Shown here one piece after another: positions 51,449 to 60,420 of a DNA stretch of 64,000 nt (position 1 is the first letter of the stretch; each line of letters begins with the position of its first letter). Source of the DNA: Ardenticatenaceae bacterium (lineage in GTDB: Bacteria; Chloroflexota; Anaerolineae; Promineifilales; Promineifilaceae); assembly GCA_020634435.1 (NCBI GenBank), contig JACKBS010000016.1, positions 147,483-211,482 on the forward strand, in the 5' to 3' direction. The notes under the pieces were generated by a model, which saw nothing but the letters and a program-made list of their open reading frames with translations, had not been told where the DNA came from and did not search any database. Made by a program: the position numbers and the translations under genes.

Positions 51449-52805
51449 AAACATGGACCCCAAAAATTTGAAGATTGCCTACATTGGCGGCGGCAGCCGG
51501 ATGTGGGCCAGAACCTTAATGGCTGATTTGGCGCTGGAACCGGAGTTGAACGGCCGTATCGAACTCTATGACATCGATTTTCCCGCCGCCAAGCTCAATG
51601 AAACCCTGGGCAACTGGATTGGCACCCGGCCCGAGGCGCGCTCGCAATGGCAGTACAAAGCGGTCGAAACCTTGCCCCAAGCCCTGCAAGACGCCGATTT
51701 TGTCATCATCTCCATCCAGCCCGGCTCATTTGAGCTGATGGCCCACGAAATCGCCGTGGCCGAAAAATACGGCATGTTTTTCCCCGTCGGTGACACCACC
51801 GGGGTGCCCGGCCTGATGCGCGGGCTGCGCTCGGCCATCACTTTTGCCGGGTTTGCCCGCGAAATTGCCACTCACTGCCCCGACGCTTGGGTGATCAACT
51901 ACACTAACCCGATGACCATCTGCACCCGCATGCTGACCAAAGTGGCCCCGGAACTCAAGGTGTTTGGCTGCTGCCACGAGGTGTTTGGCACGCAAAACAT
52001 CCTGGCAGACATCGCGCAAAAACAGCTCGATTTGCCCGAAAAGCCACACCGGGACGAAATTCGCGTCAACGTCCTGGGCATCAACCACTTCACCTGGCTC
52101 GATGCGGCGCAGTACCGAGAGGTGGACTTGCTGGCGCTGCTGCGGGAGTACATTCAAGAGCCTGGGGTGTTACGGCCGTTTACCCGCCAGGAAGTTGAAG
52201 CCCAAAACAACATCTACTACGACGGCCGTCAAATAAAATTTGAGCTGTTTAAACGGTACGGTATTTTGGCCGCTGCCGGGGATCGCCATCTGGCAGAGTT
52301 TGTGCCCGGCTTTACCATCTCACCGGAGGAACTGTTCCGCTGGGGCGTCATCCGCACCCCGGTCGCCTACCGCATTAAAACGTGGCAAGAAATTGGCCAG
52401 CAGGTACCGCAAATTGTGAATGGGGAACGGCCGTTTACTCTCAAACAATCCGACGAAGAAGCCATCCTGCAAATCAAAGCGCTGCTGGGCCTGGGCGATA
52501 TAATCACCAACGTGAACAAGGAAAATGTGGGCCAGATGGCGAACCTGCCGCCTCGCGTGGTGGTGGAGACCAATGCCCGCTTTAGCCGCGACCGCGTCGA
52601 GCCCATCGCCGCCGGAGCGCTGCCCGTAGGCGTGCACACCCTGGTCTCCACCCACGTGCAAAACCAGGAAATGATCGTCGAAGCCGCCCTCACTGGCAAC
52701 GAAGAGCTTGCCTTCCAGGCCGTCTTTAACGACCCGTGCACCACGGTGCCGATTGACCAGGCTTGGCAAATGTTCCAGGAAATTGGCCTGCCCGAAGGAT
52801 TTTGA
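51441..52805 (+). CDS. GH4 glycosidase, probable alpha-galacturonidase
   Basis: 454 residues. GH4 enzymes use NAD and manganese with a redox elimination mechanism. Seen: nucleotide loop IAYIGGGSRMW, YDID ending the second strand, NYTNPMTICT, the metal ligands C178 and H179 in FGCCHEVFG and H216 in GINHFTW. The CHE rather than CHG/CHS form is what I associate with the alpha-galacturonidase branch (LplD-like), and the next three genes are galacturonate catabolism, so galacturonide cleavage is favoured. The start overlaps GH78 by 8 bases; the stop shares one base with uxaC. Confidence 0.87.
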   Translation: MSRNMDPKNLKIAYIGGGSRMWARTLMADLALEPELNGRIELYDIDFPAAKLNETLGNWIGTRPEARSQWQYKAVETLPQALQDADFVIISIQPGSFELMAHEIAVAEKYGMFFPVGDTTGVPGLMRGLRSAITFAGFAREIATHCPDAWVINYTNPMTICTRMLTKVAPELKVFGCCHEVFGTQNILADIAQKQLDLPEKPHRDEIRVNVLGINHFTWLDAAQYREVDLLALLREYIQEPGVLRPFTRQEVEAQNNIYYDGRQIKFELFKRYGILAAAGDRHLAEFVPGFTISPEELFRWGVIRTPVAYRIKTWQEIGQQVPQIVNGERPFTLKQSDEEAILQIKALLGLGDIITNVNKENVGQMANLPPRVVVETNARFSRDRVEPIAAGALPVGVHTLVSTHVQNQEMIVEAALTGNEELAFQAVFNDPCTTVPIDQAWQMFQEIGLPEGF

Positions 52806-54220
52806 TGAGCACACCATTTTTGCCACCTGAGCGTTATTTTGATCCCGACCCGGCCCAGCGAAAAATTGCGCTGGCTTTGTACGAAGCCGTGGCCGATTTG
52901 CCGCTGCTTTGCCCACATGGGCACGTGGACCCGCGCCTGTTCGCGGACCCAAATTACACCTTTGGCTCCCCGGTTGAGCTGCTGATCATCCCCGACCATT
53001 ATATTTTTCGGATGCTCTATTCGCAGGGTATTCCGCTGAAAACCTTGGGCATTCCCAGGATTGATGGCGGCAAAACAGAGACAGACCATCGGCGCATCTG
53101 GCAAATTTTTGCCGACCATTTTTACCTGTTTCGCGGCACACCCTCAGGCATCTGGCTAACGGAATCGCTGCATGCCGTGTTTGGCATTGCCGAAAAGCTC
53201 ACCAGTGCCAACGCCCAGCACATCTACGACCAGATCAACGAAAAGCTAACGTCGCCCGCTTTCCGACCCCGTGCCCTGTTTGCGCAGTTCAACATTGAGG
53301 CGCTGGCCACAACAGATGCGGCGTCAGACACGCTTGAACATCATCAAACGATTCGTGATTCGGGGTGGAACGGCCGTATCCTACCCACCTTCCGCCCCGA
53401 TGCCGTGGTAAACCTGGACACGCCCAACTGGCGCAGCGAGATCGATAAATTGAGCGCGGCTTCGAGCCTGGAAGTGACCGACTATGCTAGCTTCATCCGC
53501 GCCCTGGAAAATCGTCGCGCCTTCTTCAAACAAATGGGCGCGACGGCCACCGACCACGCAGCCCAAACTGCCTATACGAAGCAACTGGATGTGGCCCAGG
53601 CCGAAGCCATCTTCCTACGCGCCCTGCACGGCACAGCCACCGCCGATGATGCGGTCCGGTTCACCGGCCACATGCTGATGGAAATGGCCCGGATGAGCCT
53701 GGATGATGGCCTGGTGATGCAGCTGCACGTTGGGGCGTACCGCAACCACAATCCGGTCATTTTTGAGCGGTTTGGCAAAGATATGGGCGCAGATATCCCC
53801 CTGGCGATGGAGTTTACGCAGGCGATACGGCCGTTGCTCACCACTTATGGAAATCAGCCCAACCTCACCCTTATTTTGTTCAATCTGGACGAAACCACCT
53901 ACGCCCGCGAACTGGCCCCGCTGGCCGGGCATTATCCGGCCGTCAAACTCGGCCCGCCCTGGTGGTTCCACGACAGCCTGAACGGCATTCGCCGCTACTT
54001 TGACCAGATAATGGAGACCGCCGGGCTGTACAACACCGCCGGATTTAACGACGACACCCGCGCCTACCTCTCCATTCCCGCCCGGCACGATGTGTGGCGA
54101 CGCGCCAGTGCCAACTGGGTGGCGGGCCTGCTGGTCCGTAGCATCATAGACGAAGCCAACGCCCTGGCCATGATGCACGCCCTGGCCTACGATCTGACAA
54201 AAAAGGCGTACAACCTTTGA
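52805..54220 (+). CDS. uxaC: Uronate isomerase
   Basis: 471 residues, amidohydrolase-like fold. FLPPERYFDPDPAQRKIALALYEAVADLPLLCPHGHVDP is characteristic (quoted in part: CPHGHVDP, zinc ligands H38 and H40), with PTFRPDAVVNLD, MQLHVGAYRNHNP and FNDDTRAYLSIPARHDVWRR further on. It converts D-galacturonate to D-tagaturonate and D-glucuronate to D-fructuronate. The ATG at 52805 overlaps the GH4 stop by one base. Second step after GH4 in the pathway; the epimerase follows after a short repeat element. Confidence 0.95.
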   Translation: MSTPFLPPERYFDPDPAQRKIALALYEAVADLPLLCPHGHVDPRLFADPNYTFGSPVELLIIPDHYIFRMLYSQGIPLKTLGIPRIDGGKTETDHRRIWQIFADHFYLFRGTPSGIWLTESLHAVFGIAEKLTSANAQHIYDQINEKLTSPAFRPRALFAQFNIEALATTDAASDTLEHHQTIRDSGWNGRILPTFRPDAVVNLDTPNWRSEIDKLSAASSLEVTDYASFIRALENRRAFFKQMGATATDHAAQTAYTKQLDVAQAEAIFLRALHGTATADDAVRFTGHMLMEMARMSLDDGLVMQLHVGAYRNHNPVIFERFGKDMGADIPLAMEFTQAIRPLLTTYGNQPNLTLILFNLDETTYARELAPLAGHYPAVKLGPPWWFHDSLNGIRRYFDQIMETAGLYNTAGFNDDTRAYLSIPARHDVWRRASANWVAGLLVRSIIDEANALAMMHALAYDLTKKAYNL

Positions 54221-54225
54221 CAACT

Positions 54226-54284
54226 TGTAGGGGTAGACCCCCGTGTCTACCCAATCTGGGCGCACACGGGGGTGCGCCCCTACA
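54226..54284. repeat. Dispersed imperfect-palindrome element
   Basis: TGTAGGGG at 54226 mirrors CCCCTACA at 54277; the inside has GTAGACCCCCGTGTCTACCC and GGGCGCACACGGGGGTGCGC, both self-complementary in part. Elements of this kind recur between genes in many genomes. It sits exactly between uxaC and uxaE. Confidence 0.65.
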
Positions 54285-54318
54285 GATGGCATCCTCTGAT
54301 ATGCAAAAGAAGGCAGCA

Positions 54319-55764
54319 ATGACCCAACTCTCATTTTCCCAAGGCGAACTTTATCCTCTCTCCGTCGTCACGCAGGATGACACAACCTACGCGCTGGCAA
54401 AAATAACGACCAGCGGCGCAAAACGGCTGATCGTCAAGGGCGATACGGCCGATTTCACGGGTGAGTTGGTTGAAGGGCTATTGGTTTGTGAATTAACGGC
54501 CGTAAACGCCCACACCCTCCGCACCCGACTCCCCTGGCTGAATCCGGTACCGCTGGGCAGGCAAACCTCCTTTGGCTTTGGCGACCGATTGGGCAGCGCC
54601 ACGCCCGGGCACATCGCCAGCTTGCGTGCCGCCACGCAAGATAAACCGATTGCCCCTATCTTTGCCCAGCAGTCGGTGCGTGAGAATAGTCGTACCGGGC
54701 GCACGCCGCAGCAGGTTCTGGATGACGCCATGTGGGGCATATTCCAGGAAGGCTGGCGTGAACCGTGGGGCGCTGACGCCGATCATGTGAAAGAAGTGGC
54801 GGATCTGGCTCCGTTTGTAGCCGCTGGCTACACGTTTTACACCATCGATCCCAGCGACTACGTGGACAATGAAGCCCAAACCGATGATCTGGCCATGCTG
54901 CGGCAAAAAGCGGTTCAGCTGCCGTGGACACAGCTCGGCACTACATTTGCCGCGATGTTTGCCAGCTACTGCACCGAACCGCTGCGGGCAGGCGAGTTGA
55001 AGCTCAAGTTTGAGGAAACCACCTTTTTGCGGGCGCTGGTGAAGTACGGGCGGGCGATTGCGCATACGGCCGTTATCGCCCAAGCACTCAATGAACAAAT
55101 GGCCGAGCAAGCCTACGATTTGGAAATGTCGGTAGACGAAACCGACACGCCCACCTCGATTCATGAGCATTATTTCATTGCCAACGAGCTGCTGCGGCAC
55201 AACATCCCGGTGGTGAGTTTGGCGCCCCGTTTTGTGGGCAAATTCCAGAAGGGGGTCGATTACATGGGTGACATCGCCCAATTTGAAGCCGAACTGGTCC
55301 AGCATGTAGCGATTTTGCACCACTTTGACCGGTATAAACTGAGCATCCACACCGGTTCAGATAAATTTAGCATCTACGGTATCATTAACCAGCAGGCACG
55401 GGGCTACGTTCATGTAAAAACGGCCGGCACCAGCTACCTGGAAATTTTGCGCGTCGTCGCAAAACAAGACCAACCCTTTTTCCGCCAGATACTGGATTTA
55501 GCCCATGAGCGCTTCCAAATCGACCGCAAGACATATTTTGTTGACTGCCAGCCGGGAAAAGTGCCCTTTGGCAGCCAGGTCACCGATGCCCAGTTACCTG
55601 CTCTGCTGGAGGATTTTGATGCCCGGCAGCTGCTGCACGTCACGTTTGGCTCCGTTTTGGATCGGTTCGGTGATCAGCTACATACATTTACTGCCGCCCA
55701 CGAAGCGGCATATAGAGCGGGACTGGAACGACATTTTGCCCGGCATTTACGGCCGTTTAGCTAA
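54319..55764 (+). CDS. uxaE: D-tagaturonate epimerase
   Basis: 481 residues. I recognise the UxaE family from FGFGDRLGSATPGHI, REPWGADADHVKEVADL, the lysine-rich LKLKFEETTFLRALVKYGRA, EHYFIANEL, and LSIHTGSDKFSIYG. UxaE turns D-tagaturonate into D-fructuronate at C4, a bypass of the altronate route described in Thermotoga-like bacteria. No uxaA or uxaB is present, which agrees with this route. Start: ATG at 54319 with GAAGG seven bases upstream; earlier ATGs at 54286 and 54301 have none, and an upstream frame runs through the repeat element. Confidence 0.88.
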   Translation: MTQLSFSQGELYPLSVVTQDDTTYALAKITTSGAKRLIVKGDTADFTGELVEGLLVCELTAVNAHTLRTRLPWLNPVPLGRQTSFGFGDRLGSATPGHIASLRAATQDKPIAPIFAQQSVRENSRTGRTPQQVLDDAMWGIFQEGWREPWGADADHVKEVADLAPFVAAGYTFYTIDPSDYVDNEAQTDDLAMLRQKAVQLPWTQLGTTFAAMFASYCTEPLRAGELKLKFEETTFLRALVKYGRAIAHTAVIAQALNEQMAEQAYDLEMSVDETDTPTSIHEHYFIANELLRHNIPVVSLAPRFVGKFQKGVDYMGDIAQFEAELVQHVAILHHFDRYKLSIHTGSDKFSIYGIINQQARGYVHVKTAGTSYLEILRVVAKQDQPFFRQILDLAHERFQIDRKTYFVDCQPGKVPFGSQVTDAQLPALLEDFDARQLLHVTFGSVLDRFGDQLHTFTAAHEAAYRAGLERHFARHLRPFS

Positions 55765-55795
55765 ACAGCCTTCTCATTTGACCCAAACGATGTAA

Positions 55796-55814
55796 GTCGG
55801 ATTGGCAATCCGAC
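55796..55814. repeat. REP-like dyad GTCGGATTG-N-CAATCCGAC
   Basis: GTCGGATTGGCAATCCGAC, a 19-base dyad. Two related copies are at 56835-56873. It lies between uxaE and the SDR gene. Confidence 0.7.
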
Positions 55815-55851
55815 CCACGTATCAATTCGGAATAACACAATTCAGAGCACC

Positions 55852-56685
55852 ATGAACCTAACCGAACTCTCCCAACTCTACAATTTTAGCGGCAAAACGA
55901 TTGTTATTACGGGCGGCACAGGCGTTTTGGGCAGCGAGATGGCTTGTGCCCTGGTCGGCTATGGCGCTAACGTCGTTGTGCTGGATCGCAATCCAGACTT
56001 CCCGGAGGCGCTCAAACAACCCATAGAAGCTGGCCCCGGCAAGTACCTGGTGGTATATGGCGATGTGTTAAAGCGGGAGACGTTGGAAACGGCCGTAACC
56101 CACATCAACGCTGCGTTTGGCGATGTCGATGTCCTCATCAATGCCGCAGGCGGTAACCATCCCCAGGCCACCACAAACGCCGATACGCCCTTTTTCAACC
56201 TCCCCGATGAGGCTCTGCGCTTTGTGTTTGACCTAAACATGGTGGGCACAATTTTACCCAGCCAGGTATTTGGTCAGCGCATGGCCCAACGGGGCGCAGG
56301 CGTCATTCTCAACATCTCCTCCATGACTGCCTTCACCCCGCTTACGCGCATCCCCGCTTACTCGGCAGCCAAGGCAGGCGTTAGCAACTTTACCCAATGG
56401 CTGGCCGTGCACATGGCCCAGGAGTATTCGCCATACATTCGCGTCAATGCCATTGCGCCGGGCTTCTTCCTCACCAAACAAAATCGCTTCCTGCTTCTGG
56501 ACAAAGAAAGCGGTGAACTGACCCAGCGCGGGCAGCAAATCATCGACCACACGCCAATGGGCCGCTTTGGCGCCCCAGAAGATTTATTGGGCGCCGTGCT
56601 GTGGCTGATTTCCCCGGCAGCGGCGTTTGTCACTGGCGTCGTCTTGCCCATCGACGGCGGCTTTTCCGCGTTCAGCGGCGTTTGA
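55852..56685 (+). CDS. SDR-family D-fructuronate reductase (mannonate oxidoreductase)
   Basis: 277 residues, classical short-chain dehydrogenase: TGGTGVLG cofactor loop at residues 20-27, GDVDVLINAAGGNHP, ISSMTAFTPLTRIPAYSAAK with catalytic Ser, Tyr and Lys, and the C-terminal VLPIDGGFSAFSGV. The NHPQATT loop after NAAGG and the C-terminal FSGV ending are what I recall from SDR-type mannonate oxidoreductases such as YjmF. It would reduce D-fructuronate to D-mannonate with NAD(P)H. It follows UxaE, the previous pathway step. Confidence 0.85.
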   Translation: MNLTELSQLYNFSGKTIVITGGTGVLGSEMACALVGYGANVVVLDRNPDFPEALKQPIEAGPGKYLVVYGDVLKRETLETAVTHINAAFGDVDVLINAAGGNHPQATTNADTPFFNLPDEALRFVFDLNMVGTILPSQVFGQRMAQRGAGVILNISSMTAFTPLTRIPAYSAAKAGVSNFTQWLAVHMAQEYSPYIRVNAIAPGFFLTKQNRFLLLDKESGELTQRGQQIIDHTPMGRFGAPEDLLGAVLWLISPAAAFVTGVVLPIDGGFSAFSGV

Positions 56686-56728
56686 AAGAGGAGACTTCAT
56701 GCGTAGTTGCACTACTACGAAGGAAAAT

Positions 56729-56777
56729 CCACAGATTACACAGATTTCGCAGCTAAAATAATCTCTGTAATCTGTGG
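56729..56777. repeat. 18-bp inverted repeat (CCACAGATTACA type)
   Basis: Arms 56729-56746 and 56760-56777 pair with one mismatch around a 13-base loop. Sequences like CCACAGATTACACAGATT are frequent intergenic repeats in many bacteria. It follows the SDR gene and could end or stabilise the transcript. Confidence 0.7.
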
Positions 56778-56834
56778 TTGTTTTCAAGGGAGACGACACC
56801 AACTGTCGTTGACCACCATGAATGAAAATCGTAG

Positions 56835-56873
56835 GTCGGATTGCTAATCCGACTATCGGATTAACAATCCGAT
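56835..56873. repeat. Two REP-like dyads before the larA-like gene
   Basis: GTCGGATTGCTAATCCGAC (56835-56853) and ATCGGATTAACAATCCGAT (56855-56873) are tandem variants of the dyad at 55796. They lie 18 bases upstream of the LarA-like start and could form hairpins in its leader. Confidence 0.7.
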
Positions 56874-56890
56874 TTACGAAGGAGGGAAAT

Positions 56891-58162
56891 ATGATTGAAA
56901 TTCAGGCGGTTGCCCCCAACAATCAACAACTCGATGATGATCTCGTCCAACAAACCTTGACCCTTGGGCTGGAGGGCAAACACGCGGGCGAAAAAGTTCT
57001 CGTGCTCATCCCGGACTTTACCCGCACAATTCCGCTGCCGCAGCTGTTTCGCTATCTGGTCACCATTTTGCACGATGCCAAACAGCTCGACTTTATGGTT
57101 GCCCTGGGCACCCACCCACCGCTGACGGCCGTTCAGCTTAATGAACTGGTGGGCATCACAGCCGACGAGCGGCAAACCACCTACCAGCACATCGGCCTGT
57201 ACAACCACAATTGGCACGAGCCGAGAGCGTTGACCCAGATTGCCACGCTACCGCAGGAGCAAATTCAGGCAATCGCTGGCGAGCGCTGGCACCCAACCCT
57301 GGGTGGCGACGTTGCCGTTAGCATCAACCGGCGCATTCTGGAATATGACCACGTGATCATTTTAGGCCCTACTTTCCCCCATGAAGTGGTCGGATTTTCT
57401 GGTGGGGCCAAATACCTTTTCCCCGGTATTTCAGCAGCAGACATGATTAACGTGACCCATTGGCTGGGCGCATTGGCGGGCGTGCGCGGCACCATCGGCA
57501 TCAAAAACACACCCGTCCGCGACATGATTCATGCGGCTGCGACCCATGTCGCTACGCCCACCACGCTGATTGCCCTGGTCATCGTGGGCCAAGGCATTGC
57601 GGGCATGTTTATTGGCGATTACCTCACCGCCTGGAGTGCGGCAGCGGATTTATCAGCGCAGCGGCATATCATTTGGGTAGACAAGCCTTACCAGCGAGTG
57701 CTCTCCTGTGCGCCACCGATGTATGACGAGCTGTGGACGGCGGGAAAAGCGATGTACAAGCTAGAACCTGCCTTAACAGAAGGCGGCGAGCTCATCATTT
57801 ATGCACCTCATCTGGACGTGGTGAGCCACACACATGGCAAATACATTTATGAGATTGGCTACCATGTGCTGCCCTATTTTTTGCAGCAGTGGGACAAGTT
57901 TAAGCACATTCCTTTGAGTGTGTTGGCGCACAGTACGCACGTTCGGGGAGACGGCCGTTTCCAAGACGGCATCGAATATCCTAGAGCCAACGTTAGCCTG
58001 GCCACGCGGTTACCCGCCGAAGATTGCGCAAAGTTGGCGCTTGGCTACCGCGATCCAAATCAAATTGACCTTACCGAATGGCAAAACAGAGAAGACGAGG
58101 GTATTTTGTACGTGCCCAAAGCGGGTGAAATGTTGTATCGTGTCAAAACGGAAGCGGTATAG
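56891..58162 (+). CDS. LarA-family nickel-pincer racemase/epimerase homologue
   Basis: 423 residues. Lactate racemase LarA uses H108, H174, K184 and H200 with a nickel-pincer nucleotide bound to the lysine. Here H75 (ALGTHPPLT), H164 (TFPHEVVGFS), K174 (SGGAKYLFPG) and H190 (INVTHWLG) occupy the same motifs, with the same 10- and 16-residue spacings between the last three. So the catalytic apparatus is complete. The family interconverts alpha-hydroxyacid epimers, including aldonates. It stands after the fructuronate reductase in a cluster that lacks mannonate dehydratase, so D-mannonate to D-gluconate is the proposed reaction. GGAGGG fixes the start. LarB, LarC and LarE cofactor genes are not in the window. 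Confidence 0.85.
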   Translation: MIEIQAVAPNNQQLDDDLVQQTLTLGLEGKHAGEKVLVLIPDFTRTIPLPQLFRYLVTILHDAKQLDFMVALGTHPPLTAVQLNELVGITADERQTTYQHIGLYNHNWHEPRALTQIATLPQEQIQAIAGERWHPTLGGDVAVSINRRILEYDHVIILGPTFPHEVVGFSGGAKYLFPGISAADMINVTHWLGALAGVRGTIGIKNTPVRDMIHAAATHVATPTTLIALVIVGQGIAGMFIGDYLTAWSAAADLSAQRHIIWVDKPYQRVLSCAPPMYDELWTAGKAMYKLEPALTEGGELIIYAPHLDVVSHTHGKYIYEIGYHVLPYFLQQWDKFKHIPLSVLAHSTHVRGDGRFQDGIEYPRANVSLATRLPAEDCAKLALGYRDPNQIDLTEWQNREDEGILYVPKAGEMLYRVKTEAV

Positions 58163-58261
58163 CTGAGCGTTTTGTCTGGAATAACCAAGTCAAGTTAGGA
58201 AGCCCTGCCCCAGGATGCGGCTCACTTGGATGGAAAAAAACCGCATTATCGCGGTAAAACA

Positions 58262-58324
58262 ATGTGCTCCCTGAAAAAGCCCGTGGCCACAACGACCAGC
58301 CCGCTGATTTTCCAGGGAGCACAT
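58262..58324. terminator. Bidirectional hairpin between larA-like and gdh genes
   Basis: ATGTGCTCCCTG (58262-58273) and CAGGGAGCACAT (58313-58324) pair perfectly, and AAAA/TTTT extends the stem past a one-base bulge. It lies between convergent genes. Confidence 0.75.
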
Positions 58325-58353
58325 CACTACTTAATGCCAAACTGCGCTACGAC

Positions 58354-59634
58354 TTAAACCCAGCCACGCAGCCGCGTGGCCTCAGCCACACGATTCACAG
58401 CTACCAGATATGCCGCCACACGATTGTTCACCATTTTGGCCTGAGCCATGTTGTGTACCGCGTGGAAAGCAGTGGTCATTTTTTGATCCAACCGCTGCTG
58501 CGTCATCAGTTCGTCCCAGTAGTATTGGTACGAATTTTGCACCATCTCAAAGTAAGAAACAGTCACGCCACCTGCATTGCAAAGGAAGTCTGGGATCACG
58601 TAGATTCCCTTGTTGGAGAGGATTTCATCTGCGGCTGGCGTGGTGGGGCCGTTGGCCAGTTCGGCCACAATCGTGGCTTCAACATGCGCTGCGTTGTTGC
58701 CTGTGAGCACATTTTCTAGCGCCGCCGGGAAGAGAACCAGAACAGGCAGCTCCAGCAAATCTTCGTTGGAGATTTTTTCGGCCTCAGCAAAACCAATAAC
58801 GGAACCGGTATCTGCTTTATGGGCGCGTACGGCCGTTACATCCAACCCATTCTCATTGTAGATGCCACCCCGCGAATCGCTAACCGCCACCACCTTCATG
58901 CCCAGCAATTCGGTGGCCAGCAAATGGGCAAACTGCCCCGCATTGCCGTAGCCTTGAATGGCGGCCGTTTTACCAACAAGATCAATTCCTAACACTTTTG
59001 CCGCTTCACGAACTGTATAAATTCCACCACGGGCTGTGGCATCGCCACGACCAGCCGCACCGCCAAGCTCCAGCGGTTTGCCGGTGATTACGCCGGGTTC
59101 CTGATGGCCCACCAGCACCTGATATTCATCCATCATCCAGGCCATGATTTGTGGATTGGTGTATACATCTGGTGCGGGCACATCTTTGGTGATCCCTACG
59201 TAACGCGCAATCTGGCGCATGTAGCCCCGGCTTAAGCGCTCCAGCTCTGTAGACGAGAGGAAGCGCGGATCACAAATAACACCACCCTTGGCCCCACCCA
59301 GAGGGATATCCACAACGGCCGTTTTCCACGTCATCCAGGCAGATAAGGCCCGAATGGTGTCGATGGTCTCATCGGGATGAAAGCGAATGCCGCCTTTTGC
59401 CGGGCCACGCGCATCGTTGTACTGCACACGATAGCCGTTGTATACCTGGGTACGGCCGTCATCCATACGCACGGGAATGGTAAAGTGGAACTCTCGCATT
59501 GGCTGCCGCAAGAAAGCATGCATCTCTGGCTCAAGCTGCAAGATTTCTGCGGCTTCGTCCAGTTGGGCCTGGGCGATAGCAAAAGGATTTAATACCTCAA
59601 CTGCTGTCTGTTCCATACTTTGCGCTTTTATCAT
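58354..59634 (-). CDS. gdhA: Glu/Leu/Phe/Val dehydrogenase (glutamate dehydrogenase-like)
   Basis: 426 residues. Motifs: GPAKGGIRFHPDETIDTIRALS (shown in part: AKGGIRFHP, catalytic lysine region), IPLGGAKGGVICDP, PAPDVYTNPQIMAWMMDEY, the Rossmann loop IQGYGNAGQFA and PDFLCNAGGVTVSYFE. It catalyses reversible oxidative deamination of glutamate to 2-oxoglutarate. Start: ATG at 59634, preceded by AGAGAG; ATG at 59616 is the alternative. Not obviously linked to the sugar genes. Copies of ACGGCCGT occur in it. Confidence 0.93.
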   Translation of the reverse strand: MIKAQSMEQTAVEVLNPFAIAQAQLDEAAEILQLEPEMHAFLRQPMREFHFTIPVRMDDGRTQVYNGYRVQYNDARGPAKGGIRFHPDETIDTIRALSAWMTWKTAVVDIPLGGAKGGVICDPRFLSSTELERLSRGYMRQIARYVGITKDVPAPDVYTNPQIMAWMMDEYQVLVGHQEPGVITGKPLELGGAAGRGDATARGGIYTVREAAKVLGIDLVGKTAAIQGYGNAGQFAHLLATELLGMKVVAVSDSRGGIYNENGLDVTAVRAHKADTGSVIGFAEAEKISNEDLLELPVLVLFPAALENVLTGNNAAHVEATIVAELANGPTTPAADEILSNKGIYVIPDFLCNAGGVTVSYFEMVQNSYQYYWDELMTQQRLDQKMTTAFHAVHNMAQAKMVNNRVAAYLVAVNRVAEATRLRGWV

Positions 59635-59795
59635 CACAATTTCTCTCTTTTCGCACGCGAAACAATGGCATCGGCCACTTTTCACCAGCGAACTTATGTG
59701 ACAGTTCTCCTGTCTTCACCACGTTGAACGACTGAACTTTGCAAACTCTTTGTTATAACCAGCCCCAAACTTTTCCTTCGGGACGGGAACAAAAG

Positions 59796-60167
59796 CTAAC
59801 CTAACGGGCGGCTGTACGGGTCCTCAATGCGCAGGCCAAGCGAGGCCTCGCTCAGAGCAATTTTGCCCATCGTCGGCATATCTTCGGGAATCAGCACCTG
59901 AAAGATTTCGACATCGGGCGGTTCAGCCAGGCATGAAGCGATCTTGTCCTTTAATGCCAATAGGTTCACATTAAAGGCCTCCATATCCACCAGTTTTTCC
60001 CAGAGCGTCACCGAAACTTCCTTGTAATCTTCGGGATTGGTAAACACGAAGATGCCCTGACATCCTGGCTGGTGTTCGAGAAGGGGAAGCACGGTGTTTT
60101 TGTACAGGATCGTCATTTCCTTCAGCTTATTGGGTCTAACGTACGAGGTAACCATTCGAGCATACAT
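59796..60167 (-). CDS. ABM-like dimeric alpha-beta-barrel protein
   Basis: 123 residues. MYARMVTSYVRPNKLKEMTILYKNTVLPLLEHQPGCQGIFVF (pattern quoted in part: PGCQGIFVF) then EVSVTLWEKLVDMEAF matches the half-barrel of antibiotic-biosynthesis-monooxygenase (ABM) proteins, which act as dimers in haem degradation, quinone chemistry or unknown roles. No function is assigned. AGGAG seven bases upstream chooses 60167 over a longer frame to 60191. Confidence 0.65.
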   Translation of the reverse strand: MYARMVTSYVRPNKLKEMTILYKNTVLPLLEHQPGCQGIFVFTNPEDYKEVSVTLWEKLVDMEAFNVNLLALKDKIASCLAEPPDVEIFQVLIPEDMPTMGKIALSEASLGLRIEDPYSRPLG

Positions 60168-60420
60168 GAGTTTTCTCCTATACCTCTCCATTTTTACAGG
60201 CCAATTTGTAAAAGTGGGAAAGTCCTTTAAGTTAACCTATGTCATTTCTCCCACTTTTACTTGAGCAAACCATAAAAAATTGCCCTTCGATTTAAAAATC
60301 TTTCTGTGGTTTGCTTAACCATTTATTTCCTGTCTAGCAGTTGAAATTTGAAAAGTTTGTTTGGGATAACCGAAACGGCCGTTGCCTTGTTCAGACAACG
60401 GCCGTTCCAGTCAAAGTTAA
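60168..60420. other. Intergenic region with double-palindrome hairpin
   Basis: About 250 bases. It contains the hairpin at 60374-60406 and nothing else recognisable. Confidence 0.5.
60374..60406. terminator. Hairpin built from two AACGGCCGTT copies
   Basis: AACGGCCGTTG (60374-60384) and CAACGGCCGTT (60396-60406) pair across an 11-base loop; each arm is also its own palindrome. It lies just after the stop of the minus-strand membrane-protein gene and probably ends it. It shows the genome-wide palindrome doubling as a terminator. Confidence 0.65.
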
